From: Diphasiastrum complanatum
Lineage: Eukaryota; Streptophyta; Lycopodiopsida; Lycopodiales; Lycopodiaceae
DNA: 64,000 nucleotides
Direction of reading: 5' to 3'
Assembly (NCBI GenBank): GCA_029204225.1
Contig: CM055111.1
Coordinates: 30,950,674-31,014,673, forward strand
Position 1 is the stretch's first letter; every line of letters starts with the position of its first letter. The notes below the pieces were generated by a model. The model saw only the letters and a program-made list of their open reading frames with translations. It made no database searches and had not been told where the DNA came from. Positions 22,025 through 34,886 of this stretch are shown piece by piece. The position numbers and the translations under genes are program-made.

Positions 22025-25000
22025 TTACAGCTTTCCTCCATGTGATTGAGAAGTAATGATGAATGCCTCCAACAAGCTTTGTGCAGCTTGAGTTTGTTCA
22101 GGAGTTCCAGAAATTTCAATGATGCGATCCACTGCCCCTGGCCTTTCTTCATGCAGTTTGACCTTGGCACCAGAAATCTGTTGCTCAAAATAGCACGTAC
22201 AACAGAACATACCCTTGTTACATGATGAGTGCTTGCTTAGTCCATAGGCCTCACAAATTTGACCGGAAACATAAAATATAAATATTTTCAAGTAATACAC
22301 AAAACACTTGTACCCTAAAATCATTATTAGAAACATGTTTGTCCACAAAATGACTTGATCACAAAACATAAACAGTATATACCTGGCGGATCTGGGTAAT
22401 ATTGTTTCCACCTTTTCCAATAATAGAGCCAATCGCAGCATGTGGAATAGAAATTTCAACAGTTGTGCCTGATACGTTGGCGGCCAGACCACTGCTTGAC
22501 CTCCCCTCCCTGCAAGAGTCCAAACACCTCAACATGAAAAATGAGTTTATTTGTCACTTACTGTTCAATAGAGGATATTTTTACTGTGCCTAATAAGAAG
22601 AGGCAGAATAAGGACTATAGAGATGTTTACCTATTGTAAGTTGTTCCTTGCTGAGAACTTCCTCCACCATAACCAGAAAATGGTGGTGGTCCACCGACAC
22701 CACTACCAGCACCCTACAATCACAATACATTGAGAAAGCCAATGACTCATTCATAAGAAACCAGCATCTGCTAAAAGCCACTCATGACCACAGATTCTAG
22801 AAAAATATGCCAAAACCATCAACGTAATGCTTCACAAGACCATGTCCTATAATAATGATAAGGAACATCTTCCCAATATAAGCGTCTGGAAATAAGCAGT
22901 GCCTACTGGGTTTCAAATAAATAGGCAATGCCACAAGGAGAAGAAAGCCACATAACAAACATCCTTCAAAGAAAGGAAACAATCCATTACATTGACTTAC
23001 TAGAATTTTGATATCCCCCATTATATGTACCAGAAGGCCAGGAAATACAAAAGGCAAGTTGTAATTGTCAAACACCACATGCATAGAAAATTAAACTCCT
23101 AATGCAAGAAGAGAAACTGAAGAACCAAAACATTTCCAACAGCAAAGTCGAAGGCCAGGAAATAATTAAGATACACAGAGGAAGAGGTCAAAAATCTGCT
23201 GTCAGACATGCCCATGTGAGCTATGAGTTTCAGCAACTGGATTGCAGTGAACAAATTAGATCTATCTTCCGAATGAGATTAATCATTACACATATAGCTA
23301 CAGAACCTATAGCTTGGCATACTGGAATACTAGTAAGAATAACACAAAACGGAATGCAACCAACATCAACAAACAAAAGCTATGCAAGATGGATCATCAA
23401 GTTCATAGATAAACAATATTTCTGAACATGTTGGTTAATTATGGTTTCCAGAATGCCATCAAAAGCCATTGATCAGAATATGGCTAAACCTCTATATATC
23501 TGTGCTAGAAGCCAATCAAAATTTGAAGATTCCAGATGGCCTATCATTGTTTTTTTGAACACTTTTTCCTCCTAACACACCGAAATTCTTTTAAGAAGAA
23601 AACCCAAAAAAACAAATGATCCAATCCGGAAAGATCCTAGTTCAGAACTGTTCCGGAACGTGATCAGGATGATGCGTTGCAGAACGGGATGCATCTATGC
23701 ACAGAAATAACAAAAATGATCGTAGTGATAGCTTTCAAATTATCAATTCAAACTAACACAACGGCACTACTCTCGAATCAAGCATTGCACTAATGACTAG
23801 AAGAACCCAGTATAACCCTAAAAAAGGCTCTTTAATACCAGCAAAAGATTTTTTATATCCATAAAATTAGGAAGGATAAGATAACCTATATTGCAATCCA
23901 TGTTTGCAAAAATGGTGAAATGCCAACAAAAACTCGGCAAGTTTATTATCCGTATGTATTGCTCGAACCTGCACCAGAAATCCAGCATGAAAATCACAAT
24001 ACTTGATCAGGAGAGAGAATGTATCCATATATGCAAAGTTAACCTGGAAAGGCCATGGTCCTGGGGATGAGCCAAAGGAAGACCGACTTGATGATTGATA
24101 TCCCATACCAGACAAATGATGCATAGCTCCAGGAGATCCAGGTTCGTGACGACCTTCATAAACAGGTGGAAGTGGAAAGTTTCCTTGACGACCAAGGACC
24201 ACTGGAAGGACACCATCATTTCCACCAATTCCTATGTGATCCTTAAAGAGGTTTGTGCGCAGCCTTGTAACAACTTGGATAACAGCATCTCGTGCAACAT
24301 TGAGATCACCCGCAATCTACTTTGTGAAACAGAGGATTTCAGGAATTACAGTAATATACTTGAGTAGTTGTTACATTTTATCATCTACACAATTCTGTGA
24401 AATCTTGAAAGTGCAAAAAGTACCTGCACAAGCTCATCTGATTCAAGAGCACAACGAGGAAGGTTTTCTTTGGGAAGAATACGAATGTTTGCACGTGTCA
24501 CCTTCCTCATTTCGGATATAATATTTCCACCTTTACCCAATAAGCAGCCTATGTTAATGGATGGAACAAGCAACCTAGTGAATGTGGCACTGCCATCCTT
24601 TTCAGCCAAATCAGCAATTCGACTTTGCACCTGAAGTACAGCTTCTAGAGTTGGAGAGAAAGGATCACCAAGTATCTGAACATTCACAAACAAGTGAAAA
24701 TATATAACTGCGACCTAGAGAAAACAACATTGTTTGTGCAAGTACAAGCAATGCTCAGACCAACAGGGAATAAATTGTCAATTTTACCCCACATACAGCA
24801 AACATACACACTGCAAAACCTATCACTTGAGGAGTTTGAAAATTAACAAATCACTCTCGCTTCTTCTCTGAAACAAGGATCATGTATATGCATACCCCAG
24901 AAATGCATACATGAATAACAATAGACCTATTCAAAGACATCACTGCCAAATGCATACCAGCAGACTGTGCCTATAAGCACTACTTAAAAGAAGAGGAACT

Positions 25001-27160
25001 GTTACCTTCAAAACTAAAAGCAAATCTCTGCTGACTAATTTGACAATGTAGAATCCAAAGCCCAGGCCAAGGCGAGAATCAAATTAGAAGAAAGTGAGCA
25101 TACATATGTTAGCTACAAAAACATATATAGATAAAGCAACAAACCAGACGAAGAAAGAGTGCCATGTTCACAAAAAGCAATTCAAAGAATTTATTGTCTA
25201 AACTTTATTATCAAAAAGCTTTGTAATTTTTAATAGGCTGCACTAAGTGATGGAAGTAAAACCAGCTATCAAGCCATACCTCAATAGCAGAAACAACGAT
25301 TACACGCTCATCTGAATTTGGAACAGAATCTGCTATCTTGATGCTGGCATGTGTTTCCTCTCGAATGTGACGGATTATATTTCCTCCTTTCCCAATTATA
25401 CCACCAATCTTGTCGTTTGGGCACAAGATGCGAATAACAAGCTCTGCTTCAGGACTATCACCTCTACGACCTTCAGAAAGATGAGGAAAGTCAGAGACAC
25501 CTGATGAACCATAGGGCCAACCTGCACTTGCACCTGCACTAGCCCCAAGGCCTCCCAAGGAAGACAGTGGAGGGGGCATCCCCATCATCGGACTCCCAAC
25601 ATCGCCTTGAGGCAAGAAACCTCCAGAACCAAAGCTGCCTGAAGGCATAAGTGAAGATCTGTGTACTGGAAAAGGTCCAAGCTGGGGTCTGTCCTTGGGT
25701 GGGTTTTCATATAAACGAAAACCAATTGCATGTAATGCCTTTTTCACAACTACTGAATCCCCAGATATCTGAAAGAGTGAAACAAAATGCAGAAAAAATT
25801 ATGAGTTCGACCAGACACCCAACAATTGAATTGAATTTTGTCTACAACAACAGAAAAACAGATTGTAGCATAAAGTCCTCATCCAAGCTTTACGAGTTTT
25901 GAGGACCCCTGCTGCAGGGCACACTCAACTTTTGTCTACATCAGCTTGCAACAAAAAGTTTGTGTAGCATAAAGTCCTTGCCCAAGGGATTTATAGGGTT
26001 TCGGAACCTCTGGACAAGGGCAGCAGTCCAAATACAGACCTTGAGGACAAGGACTGTACTACAGCATATAGATATATTTTTTAATTTCATCAGAAATGAA
26101 TGCTTATTTCCTAATGCCAAACGCTGGAAAGCCCATCAGCTTTTCAACATAAAAGCCAGCATAGCTGGAAGGCCCATAGGTTTCCAGCATTATGCGTGAA
26201 ATGGCCAACGTTAAGTGAAAGAGGAAGATTAAGCAGGATATGCCCTCGTAAAATAGAACCCAAAAAATCACCAGGTCTAACGACTGTTGGAAAACAATTG
26301 CTTGTCAATCTCAAATTAGCTCTAATCATCTAAATATCTTACATGACGGCATCAACAAAAGTATGTGCGCTAAATTATAACACGCTTTCTAATGCGGCAT
26401 ACAGAAATGAGGATTCTTGTTCGCATAGACACACAAAGCCAGCATCTTTCATCTGCGAAACAGCGACAATAATCACCTGAACAATCTCATCAGAAGGAAG
26501 AGCACAGTCAGGAAGCTGCTCTTTTGAAAGAATCCGAATCTGAGCTCCAGTGTCGCTCCTCATTTGTTGTATTATTTTTCCTCCTTTTCCCAATAAGCAT
26601 CCTATTTGGTTATTCGGTACCAGAAATCTCATCGTAACGCTCTGTGATGCCGCATCCCCATCATCTACATCAGGAGCAATGTCATCTCCTTCCACGATTC
26701 TTCCGTATACCCTAAAGAGTGCATCCATCACAGGCGGGAGAGAATTTTCCTCGACTTCTCGACCTTTATCAGTTTCACCACCTTCTTTCTCATTAAGGGT
26801 TTCATCCTTGTCTCGATCAACTTGAGACTTGTCATCCCGAGTTCTATCTGTGTCCTTTCCTGAGGCAGCAATTATTACAACTCGCTCCGGAGCGCCGGGC
26901 GGAGCATCTTCCACTTTGATTTTTGCACCCGTCTCATTTCTCAACGACTTAATTATGCTGCCTCCTTTTCCAATAACGCTTCCAACTTTTTGACCAGGGC
27001 AAAGTAGCCGAAACACAATATCGTCCAATAAAACCCTACCCCTAGTGGGTTCACGAAAACGATCAGGGCCAACACGATCGCGCCTCTTATTTCTGCCATT
27101 TCTCTCTGCGGGCTCCGAATCATAGTGCCGTTTTCCAGGGCCAGCAAAAGCAGTCTCCAT
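22025..27160 (-). CDS. five-KH-domain RNA-binding protein (HEN4/RCF3 type), 7 coding exons, 686 aa
   Basis: Exons, all with GT-AG junctions: 26,477-27,160; 25,280-25,768; 24,424-24,675; 24,044-24,316; 22,631-22,713; 22,383-22,509; 22,025-22,177 (ends TAA). Start METAFAGPGK at 27,160; a GTG three codons upstream is not needed. KH domains, each with an intact GKGG loop: residues about 47-100 (GKGG 64-67), 176-250 (191-194), 336-412 (354-357), 422-497 (438-441) and 609-678 (625-628). A charged insert (101-138) lies in or just after KH1, and Gly/Ser/Pro-rich linkers (260-330, 500-600) separate the domain pairs. Several introns fall at the same place in KH domains (after EIVQ, AIE, ELVQ and QIRQ, before I-S/L/A-G), as expected from domain duplication. 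In plants this family (HEN4, RCF3/HOS5 and relatives) acts in the nucleus on pre-mRNA processing and stress or floral gene expression. That role is inferred from the family. No breaks are seen; this is the one host gene in the window. Confidence 0.93.
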
Positions 27161-27830
27161 ATCAATCACAAACCAAACCCTAATTCAAATACAAAATGCT
27201 AACGAAAGAACAGCTCCAGTGCACAGCCTCTCTTGCTTTTCAACACATACAGAGAGAGCACAAAGCAGGAACACTGTTGTAGAACTGTTAAAATCGACTA
27301 TATAACCCCTAGTTTTTACGTCACCTTGGCACTACTTCAGGTCAAGTAGAGTGTTGATATTACGAATGTGCATCAAAGCAATGAAAGCAGGTTATCAAAT
27401 CCACTATGCTTCCTCCATAACAAAACTGGTGTTATGTTGAAGGAGAGGAGAAGTAGCAGAGTGTGTGCGTTAGCGTGTGTGTTGCAACAAAAATGCAGAT
27501 AATATTCAACATCGATCCAAACAAAACAAAACAGAAAAAGGAGAACACTAGAATCGCTAAGGAATGGAGGGACGGAGCGAGAGGGAGGCCGGCAGGGAGG
27601 GAGGGAGGGAAGGAGGAAAAAGAAAAAGTCTAGGATTCGGTTTTAGGGTTTTGTGAATACGCTAATATTATCAAGAACTTTCAAGTCGAGAGCTCAATGA
27701 CATCATTATCAACAGCACAAGCAGAAGCCGAATGAATATGAAGGGAGGGAGGGAAGAAGCCTAATGAATAGGGAGGGAGGGAGGGGCTGGCGTGACCACA
27801 TCATCCCCATCACTCTTACATATATTATTA
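27161..27830 (-). promoter_or_regulatory. 5' leader and promoter region of the KH-domain gene
   Basis: Immediately upstream of the start codon. It holds G/A-rich stretches on the plus strand (GGGA repeats near 27,591-27,612 and 27,741-27,785), which on the gene's strand are CCCT/CT-rich, typical of plant 5' UTRs and core promoters. I cannot place a TATA box or transcription start with confidence. Confidence 0.4.
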
Positions 27831-27959
27831 TTATTTTTCCCATGTGCTCAAAACCTTGCAAGGCCCTCCCTTCCTTCACATCCAATTTTCCCTTTCTAAT
27901 AAGAAGGCATTTTCATTTTATCCCTTTCACCTAATCTCACATGAATGATGCACATAGGT

Positions 27960-28290
27960 TACATGAAAATCGCACCCCCTTACAAATTTCCGCTCTCTCT
28001 ATTTGTTACTTCCTCGTTGTTTGTCATGACTTCTCTAAGGGCATCGCATAGCCAATCAAGCGTCATGTCCTTGGGTAGAAGGGCGAGGTCAGATGGGTAA
28101 GGTTGTCTTCTATGCCCTCTCCCAAAAGTGGCTCGAGCAGTTTGTATATGAACCTTGGCCTCTTCATATCTCGAAATCCACTTTTGTGGAATATTCTCCA
28201 TATCCAAGAAAGTCGTGCATCATCCACATCAAGATTCCCTTCACCACAAAATCTCTTTGTCTGCGGTCTTGATATATCAGCCACTTGAAT
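27960..28290 (-). pseudogene. unrecognised short coding-like fragment
   Basis: Two overlapping minus-strand frames (27,980-28,207 and 28,063-28,284) show protein-like composition, for example WISRYEEAKVHIQTARATFG and LPKDMTLDWLCDALREV. They appear to be parts of one decayed coding sequence of about 100 codons. I do not recognise the family. It lies between the KH gene's upstream region and the LTR of copia element 6, and ends abruptly near that LTR. Confidence 0.3.
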
Positions 28291-28306
28291 TCCTTTTCAT
28301 AGAATT

Positions 28307-28790
28307 TGTTGAATAATTGGGGCCTAGATGTGAGTTCGATGTTGCCGATCTACTGCCTGCTAGAACAGATCTACAATCCTCCAAAGCGTGGATAGACACT
28401 GCTAACCTATGTTGTAATTTGTTTTTGCATTTTACAAGATAAAACCAGTATGTAAAACGAATACTAAACAACTGATTACGAACATATATCGATCTGACAA
28501 TAAGGCATTCAATAATATTTAAGATAAGAAAATCATCTGCATAAACATCCACTGTATTATCAGTGAATTCCTTGAGCGATGTGTGACATGTCCACGCAGC
28601 GCGTCAGCGTGATAGACTAACTCTCTCACGAACCCTATATATTCGTCTCGCCTACTAGCGAACTTCTTGGACATCGATGATGTTTAATCAAATTGGATGT
28701 TCAACCTATTCCCTCGTTCTCAATCTGCTTATATAGATGGATAGAGAGAACATGTTTAAGCTGATTAGGGGTTACAAAAATGGCTGGTTA
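28307..28790 (-). repeat. 3' LTR of element 6 (right edge approximate)
   Basis: It begins TGTTGAATAATTGGGGCC and matches the 5' LTR start at 33,333-33,434. The right edge is set near the last codons of the extended 3' region and could move by tens of bases. Confidence 0.55.
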
Positions 28791-30629
28791 AGCACGTTCT
28801 AACGGAACCAAGTGGTCCATGGAGGAGTGACGTCCTCCTTGTACTTTCCCGATCTCCTTTGTCCTTTGAGGCGTGAAGATCCGCCGCCTTTTGGTCTTCA
28901 TGTCCTCTTCACCTTTCGTGTCTTCTTTTGCCTTGGTCCTCGCCATTGAGCCTTTCTGGGTCCACAAATAGTTCTTTTTCGTGTTCAGGTATCCTTCAGT
29001 CAACGAATCTTTGACTAAACATTTGACCATCGTCCTCGGGTCTTCACTCCTCGAAGCTTTGGTCTCCGCATCCGGGCAGCTCTCTTGCATTTCTGCAGAA
29101 TTGAGCTCTAAAGCTAGCAAAGTTGTGGCTCGAAACAAATTGTTTCTTCAGCTCCCTCTCAAAGTGTGGTAGCTTTATGACTCCTAGACTCCTCTTCTGC
29201 CTTTCGAACGAACCTTTGTCTAAGGCCTTGGTGAAGATGTCTGCCACCATCTGCTTCAATCCAATGAAGCTGGTCTTCAACTCGTTTCTGGTGATTATGT
29301 CCCTTATCAAATGATACTTGATTGAGTGAAACACGGGATCCTTCGTTCGATGTATTGCAGAAGTGTTATCCATCTCCAAGATCAGAGACTCTCTGGTGTT
29401 CTCACCTAGTTTGTCAAGGAACTGTTTAAGCCATATAATTTTGTTGGCCATCTTCGCGGCTGCAACGTATTCAACTTTGCAGGATGATTGAGCTATAATG
29501 GTCTGTTTCTTGCTGACCCAGAGAATTGTTGTGTTGGCTGCAATGGTGCACCCTCCTGAGACACTTTTATAGTCGTTCTTAAGTGATGCCCAACTTGCAT
29601 CGCTGTAGGAGTGCATTTGGAACCCTGCATCAAGAGAATAACATAGCCCATAATCCTTCGTCGGCTGAAAGTACTGAAGATTCGCTTCGCGATCTTCTAG
29701 TGTGCTAAGCCTGGATTCGTGCTGAATTGGCTCATCCTGAACACGGCATAAGCTATGTCGGGGCGTGTGTTATCTGCTAGATACATAAAAGATCCAATCA
29801 GCCTCTTGTAAGGCGTGTGCTGCATGGTCTCTTTCTCTTCTTCAGTCCTTGAACAATCTTCGTTCGTCAAGATTGTGCCTACAAGCATTGGGATATTTGC
29901 CCCTTTGCAATCTGTCATCCCAAAATCATCAAGGATTTTTTGGATGTACCTTGACTGATGAAGGCATAGCTTTCCTTCGTCATAGTCGCGGTTGATTTGC
30001 AAGCCTAGATAACATCTGGCTTCTCCTAGGTCTGTTATCCCGAAATGTTTCAAGATATCGCTCTTCACTCCTGCAATCAACTCTTCGCTTCTACATAGTA
30101 TCAGGGTGTCGTCCACATACACAACAACAATGATGATCTCCTCGTCTGTGATCCTCACATAGACATTGAAATCAGCCATCAATGGCTCGAATCCCAAGGA
30201 TGTCAGGGCATGATCTTTCTTCTTGTACCATTGTCATGCTGATTGTTTCAGACCATAGATACTTCTGTGCATTCAGCATGCATAGGTAGGAAGTGAGTCA
30301 GAGATGTAACCTGGAGGTTGATCCATGTAGACTTCTTCGTCTAGCTCGCCATATAGGAATGTTGTCTTCTCATCGACAATGTGAATCCTGAGATCATATG
30401 CAGCTGCATATGCAAATAGTAGGCGTAAGGATGCATATTTCACCACTAAAGAGAAAGTCTCAGTGTAGTTGATGTTGTACTTCTGAGAGAATCCCTTTGC
30501 TACAAGTCTACCCTTGTATCTCGAAATGTCTCCATTCAGTCCATACTTGAGCTTGTAAACCCATTTGCATTGCACTATCTTTCGCTTGTCCGGCACTGGT
30601 TGCAATGTCCATACCTCATTCTTCTTCAT
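28788..30629 (-). pseudogene. copia reverse transcriptase, RNase H and 3' extension, element 6
   Basis: The 30,629-30,273 piece has CKWVYKLKYG and VAKGFSQ. The 30,197-29,697 piece has VVYVDDTLIL, the catalytic motif. The 29,616-29,044 piece has RNase H signatures HSYSDASWAS and MDNTSAIHRTKDPVFHS. A basic tail follows down to 28,788. The tail segment recurs at 40,729-41,880, showing it belongs to the element family. Fossil in several frames. Confidence 0.85.
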
Positions 30630-31039
30630 GGATTCAATTTTTTTTATTCATGGCTTGGATCCATTTGTCCTTTTCTGGACTGTTGATGGCTTTCTTGAAT
30701 GTTTGCGGTTCACCACTAAATCCACAAAAGTCTTTAGATGTTGAAGCCGAGCTGCTTGGCACAAATCTTGCTGGCGCTCTTTTCTTTATTGTTAATCTCC
30801 TTGGAGATTCTTTGGGTACTGCAATGCTCTTGCCTTTGTCTCTTCGGCTAGGTCCGAAACCATCTCGGTTTACAAAAGTTGTAGCAGCAAGCAGGCTTGT
30901 GGTCCTTTCCTCGTCTGATTCGGCTGACGTGGAGTTCGAACAACTTCATCTGAGTTTTCAGTTTTTGTTCCCTCTGTCATGGTTGGCAAGTCATACTACT
31001 GCCTTCCTAAGACTTCATAGCTGACAGAATCATCATCGG

Positions 31040-33099
31040 TCATTGTTCTTGTCTCATCAAACTTGACTCTCTGATAGTCTTCACTATATTCGTTTCTGGC
31101 ATGTAGATCCCGTAGTATGATGAATGATTGTCATACCCTTCGAGATATCCTAATTCGACTTTCTTATCAAGCTTCTTTAGAAGCTTATCAGGAATATGTG
31201 CATAAGCTACACAGCCAAAAATCTGAACATGTGTTAGACTGGGCTTTCTACCCCACCATAGTTCGTGTGGTGTCATGTGAGGAACACTTGATTTGCCTAT
31301 CATGTTCTGGATGTAGGCAGTTGTAGCTACTGTTTCTTGGTGGCTTCGAGTAGGCCATCATCCACCTTGTGGCTTCCATGAGTGTCCTGTTCTTTCTCTC
31401 AGCCACACCGTTGTGTTGTGGTGTGTAGGATGCAGTCCTTCTATGAAGGATTCCTCGATCATTGCAGAAGTCAGTGAAGCAGTTCGAGATGTACTCTCCA
31501 CCATGATCAGTCCTGATCTACTTCACCTTGTTTCATGTGCATCTTTCTGTCCAGTTCACATATTTTGTGAACTTGTCGAGTGCATTTGATTTCTTGTGAA
31601 TGAAATAGACTCGCGCAAACTTGTTGTAGTCATCAATGAATGTGATGTAGTACTTCGAGCCTCCTACTAAGATCACATGGAAAGGTCCACAGATGTTTGA
31701 ATGTACCAGCTCCAAAATCTTTGTTATTTTATAGGAGTCTCTGGTGAATGGAGTTCAGGACATATCCTCTTTCATGTATGCATCACAGGTTGTCCAACTG
31801 GTTGCATTTATGATGCTTATCCCTGTGATAGTTCCATGATGGCTTGCTTGATACAGTGCCATTGAGTTCATGTGGCATAATCTCCTGTGCCATAGAACAT
31901 TTACAGAGTCATGGGCTTGATGTGCTTGATCTGTCAACAGACGTACTCTCAAATGATACATGTTGTCCTTTCATCTACCTTGCATGATCAGCATACCGGT
32001 GCTGGCATCAACGACATTGCATGTTTCGTTCAAAAATGTCACACGCATCCTAACGTCTGCTATTCTTGAGACTGATAGCAAGTCTTGTTGCAGTGTGGAT
32101 ACAAATAGAACATCTTCTAGTAGTGTCTCTATCGTTTGTGTTGAGCCACAGTGAACCAATACCATTCACTTGATGTTTCGATCCGTCTCCAAGAACTATA
32201 AATCTTGATGGATCTACACTTCGAAAGTCATACATTATCCATCTTGATGTAACAAAGTGTGAGGTAGCTCCTCAATCAAGGATTACCTCTCATGTGTCAG
32301 ATGTCGATGTTGCACACACGTCTGTACACAAATAATTTCCGTTGTTCAACCTTTCTCCGCTCATCTTCTAGATTTCTGGCTCTTCAATGTAGGATGAACT
32401 ATTATTGTTCTCTTGTTTGCCTTGAGGCTGCTTGTTTCTCGGGTTCTGATAGTAGTCCATGGCTGCATGACCCTTCTTGTGGCAATGGATACACTCTATC
32501 TTTGGATTTAGCCAACACAAATCGATAGTGTGTTGCGTTTGCATCTCACACATACCTTCTTGTCGCCATTTTGATGTCTCAGCTTTTCTTTGTTCTTCCA
32601 TCTGCCTTTGTTGGCTCCCTCTGTTTGTTGATCTTGATCCTGCCTTCGATCTGACTCGCTCTTAGGCTTGAACTACTTCTTGGGCTTCTCTTTGTTGTTG
32701 TAGAGAGCTTGTTCAGAAGCGTCACTATGATCAAGGTTCTTACGAGTTTCGACTTCTTCTCGAATCTCGATGATTGCCTTTTCAAGTGTCATAGCTAGAT
32801 CTTTTGCTAGCAACGTTCGGGTTGTCTAAAGCTCGTAGCAGGTAAGTGAGCTGCTTCTCCGCTGATACTGCATTCTCGGTTCCGGCGTTGTGTAACAAAA
32901 GGAATAGATCTTTCATCTTTCTAATAAAGGAGGTGAGGTCTCTGCCATCACATCGCAGGTTTGTCAGTTGATCTTTGAGAAGCATGATCTGACTACGTGA
33001 TTTCATCTGAAATCTGGTAAGCAATGTAGCCCACATCTCTCTTGCATTAGAGAGTGTCATGAGGTCAAGCGTTAAACTATCTTTGATGGATGATGACAA
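31040..33099 (-). pseudogene. copia gag, protease and integrase remnants, element 6
   Basis: Gag start region (33,099-32,782, for example LMTLSNAREMWATLL). Zinc-knuckle region with CIHCHKKGHAAMD (about 32,490), similar to the plus-strand copy at 61,700. Protease-adjacent segment (32,235-31,971). GAG-pre-integrase with LWHRRLCHMN (about 31,880). Integrase pieces with ELVHSNICGPFHV and FIDDYNKFARVYF (31,715-31,533), and TPHELWWGRKPSLTHVQIFGC (31,303-31,040). Broken many times. Confidence 0.8.
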
Positions 33100-33434
33100 C
33101 AGGGCTACTGCCTTGTATGAGAGAAGTCTTCACCTTCCATGATAGGAAGTTGGACCTTGTTGAGTCGAGAATTGTGCATATCTTCGACTGCATGCTGCTT
33201 ATTGATGCCATTGTTGTGAACTGTTCTTCAGTTTGTTTTTCTTGGTCTCTTGTTACGAATGCTTGTCTCCTGGATCTGATAGCTCTTAAGCTATATCAGC
33301 TCTCAGATATGAGCACCAATCTCTGATACCATTGATGAGAAAATTGGGGCCTGGATGTGAGTTGGATGTTGTCTTCCCAGTCTACTGCCTGCTAGAACAT
33401 ATCTACAATCCTCCAAAGCGTGGACAGACACTGT

Positions 33435-33932
33435 TGATATAAAGTCCTCACAACAGGATTCTAGTCTAAGCATACCATACAAAGCAACAACACATGGGAA
33501 CTGGTGGAGGTTAAACCAACCCAACCAAACCTAGATCGTACGGATCTAGCCCCCAAGCTATGGATCAATCAGAGTCATGGAAAGAGGAGTCACACCAGCA
33601 GCATGTAGCTACTAATCACAAAATCAAGCATACACTAGTGAGAGCCTAGCAGGTATACTTATACTCTCCAAGGCCCATGCACCACTAGCAGTACACTGTG
33701 ACACCTCACTGGACACCTCTGCAGCCTATCTGGGCCACGTGATCCCGTTCCCTAATGACTCACTGATAGACCCATACCAACTCCACCACCATGTGTTTAG
33801 GCCTACAACCATTAATTATGACCATGTACACATAAGGGTCCCAATTCCCTTGTAGTCACAATTAACTTACGGGTTGTTGGTCTACCGGTCGCTAGCGTGG
33901 ACATGCTACCCGAGGCCAATCATGGGCATGAC
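33435..33932 (-). repeat. 3' LTR of the gypsy element (about 498 bp)
   Basis: On the element's strand it begins TGTCATGCCC straight after a purine tract and ends TATCAACA. The left edge is fixed by where similarity to the element 6 LTR stops. Confidence 0.75.
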
Positions 33933-33955
33933 ATTCTTCCCCCCTTATTCAAGTT

Positions 33956-34737
33956 CTATCCTCTGAACTTAAAACTGGAAAAGTTCCTCCTTAAGCTTCC
34001 TTCCTGTTCCCAGAAATCATCATCGTCCGTACATCCCCTCCATCGAACCAAATGCTCGGTAACTATATGATTTCTCAATTGTTTAGTTCTTATATCCAAG
34101 ATCTTTTCGACTTCAAGACGAGATACACTCGATGATTCATCCAACAGGTCCAACTGATCTCCAGATCCAAGATGCTCTCCTTCGCGTAGACTCTTTTTGA
34201 GACGACTTACATGAAATATGGATGCACTTGCAATCCTTCCGGGAGTTCCAATTAGTAAGCTAAAGATTCTATCTTTTTCAAGATCTTAAACGGTCCTCTA
34301 TATCTAGGGCACAACTTATAATGCTTTCCAGTATGCATTACACTTGAATCCTTCGGGATTCTCAAATATAGCCAGTCTCCCACTTGGAAGTTTCTTGGTA
34401 ATCTTTTCAGATTTGCATAATGTCGATCCCTATCCTGGGCACTCTGGACATTTTCATGTGAAATTCATAGCATTTCTTACATATCATGTAGGAAATTTGC
34501 TACTTTCTAAAACTTGATCGTCCGACTCTCAACCGCGATGGGTGACCTAGGCTCAAAACCGTACATAAACATAAATGGGCTATAACCGGTAGATGAATGC
34601 TTACTACTATTATAGGCAAACTCGATCAATGAAAGGTACTTTTTCCAATCAGATTGCGGTTTGGAAACATATGCATTTGTTCTATCATTTGATTTGTTCT
34701 TTTCGTATGTCCATCCGCCGTTTCAGGATGATCAGAA
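33956..34737 (-). pseudogene. gypsy integrase C-terminal half and chromodomain
   Basis: 34,153-33,956 encodes a chromodomain-like segment (VEKILDIRTKQLRNH, HLVRWRGC, DDDFWE). Towards 34,737 degraded integrase follows, including the motif neighbourhood SSDHPETADGHTKRTNQ that normally directly follows the part found at 37,984 and beyond. Chromodomains of this kind steer insertion toward heterochromatin in the family. Confidence 0.8.
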
Positions 34738-34742
34738 GAATC

Positions 34743-34886
34743 TGTTAGAAATCCATAAATTATAATATGGATGGACAGACCAGGATTCGAACCCAGGACC
34801 TCCCTCATACCGGATGGGATGCTCTACCACTGAGCTACCTGCCCTGTTTGATAGTTCTCTCTAGAGTGTGGATTGATATTCCAACA
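34743..34886 (-). repeat. 144-bp LTR, left copy (3' LTR of the compound element)
   Basis: Differs from the right copy (37,840-37,983) at only four positions by eye. Contains the tRNA-like domain at 34,772-34,844. Confidence 0.85.
34772..34844 (-). ncRNA. tRNA-like domain with intact A and B boxes, left LTR
   Basis: On the minus strand this 73-nt stretch folds as a tRNA. All seven acceptor pairs form (GGGCAGG with TCTGTCC, two G-T pairs). The D arm is GCTC-loop-GAGC with A-box TAGCTCAGTGGTAGAGC. The T arm contains B-box GGTTCGAATCC. The anticodon arm is irregular (TCCC...GGGA with an oversized loop), so it is probably not a working tRNA. The internal boxes could still direct RNA polymerase III. 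A genuine tRNA gene is unlikely because the same structure recurs at the same place in the second LTR. Confidence 0.75.

Larger units (their letters stand above)
28307..33434 (-). mobile_element. Ty1/copia element 6, nearly complete, 5' LTR cut short by a gypsy LTR
   Basis: A minus-strand copia element with 3' LTR (28,307 to about 28,790), an extended 3' region, RNase H and reverse transcriptase (29,044-30,629), integrase (31,040-31,715), GAG-pre-integrase, protease and zinc knuckle (31,755-32,601), gag (32,579-33,099), a primer binding site (33,316-33,331) and the start of the 5' LTR (33,332-33,434). The LTR copies share the block ATTGGGGCC and a longer stretch to about 28,400 / 33,434. The gypsy LTR then takes over. 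Coding remnants are spread over about ten frames, so it is broken many times and older than element 1. A plus-strand relative lies at 61,480-64,000. Confidence 0.85.

Noticed and set aside
23102-23425. 107-codon plus-strand frame as a gene
   Set aside because: It lies within a KH-gene intron on the opposite strand, with no support.
34772-34844. A functional tRNA gene
   Set aside because: The structure recurs at the same place in the second LTR and the anticodon arm is irregular, so it is a tRNA-like part of an LTR.
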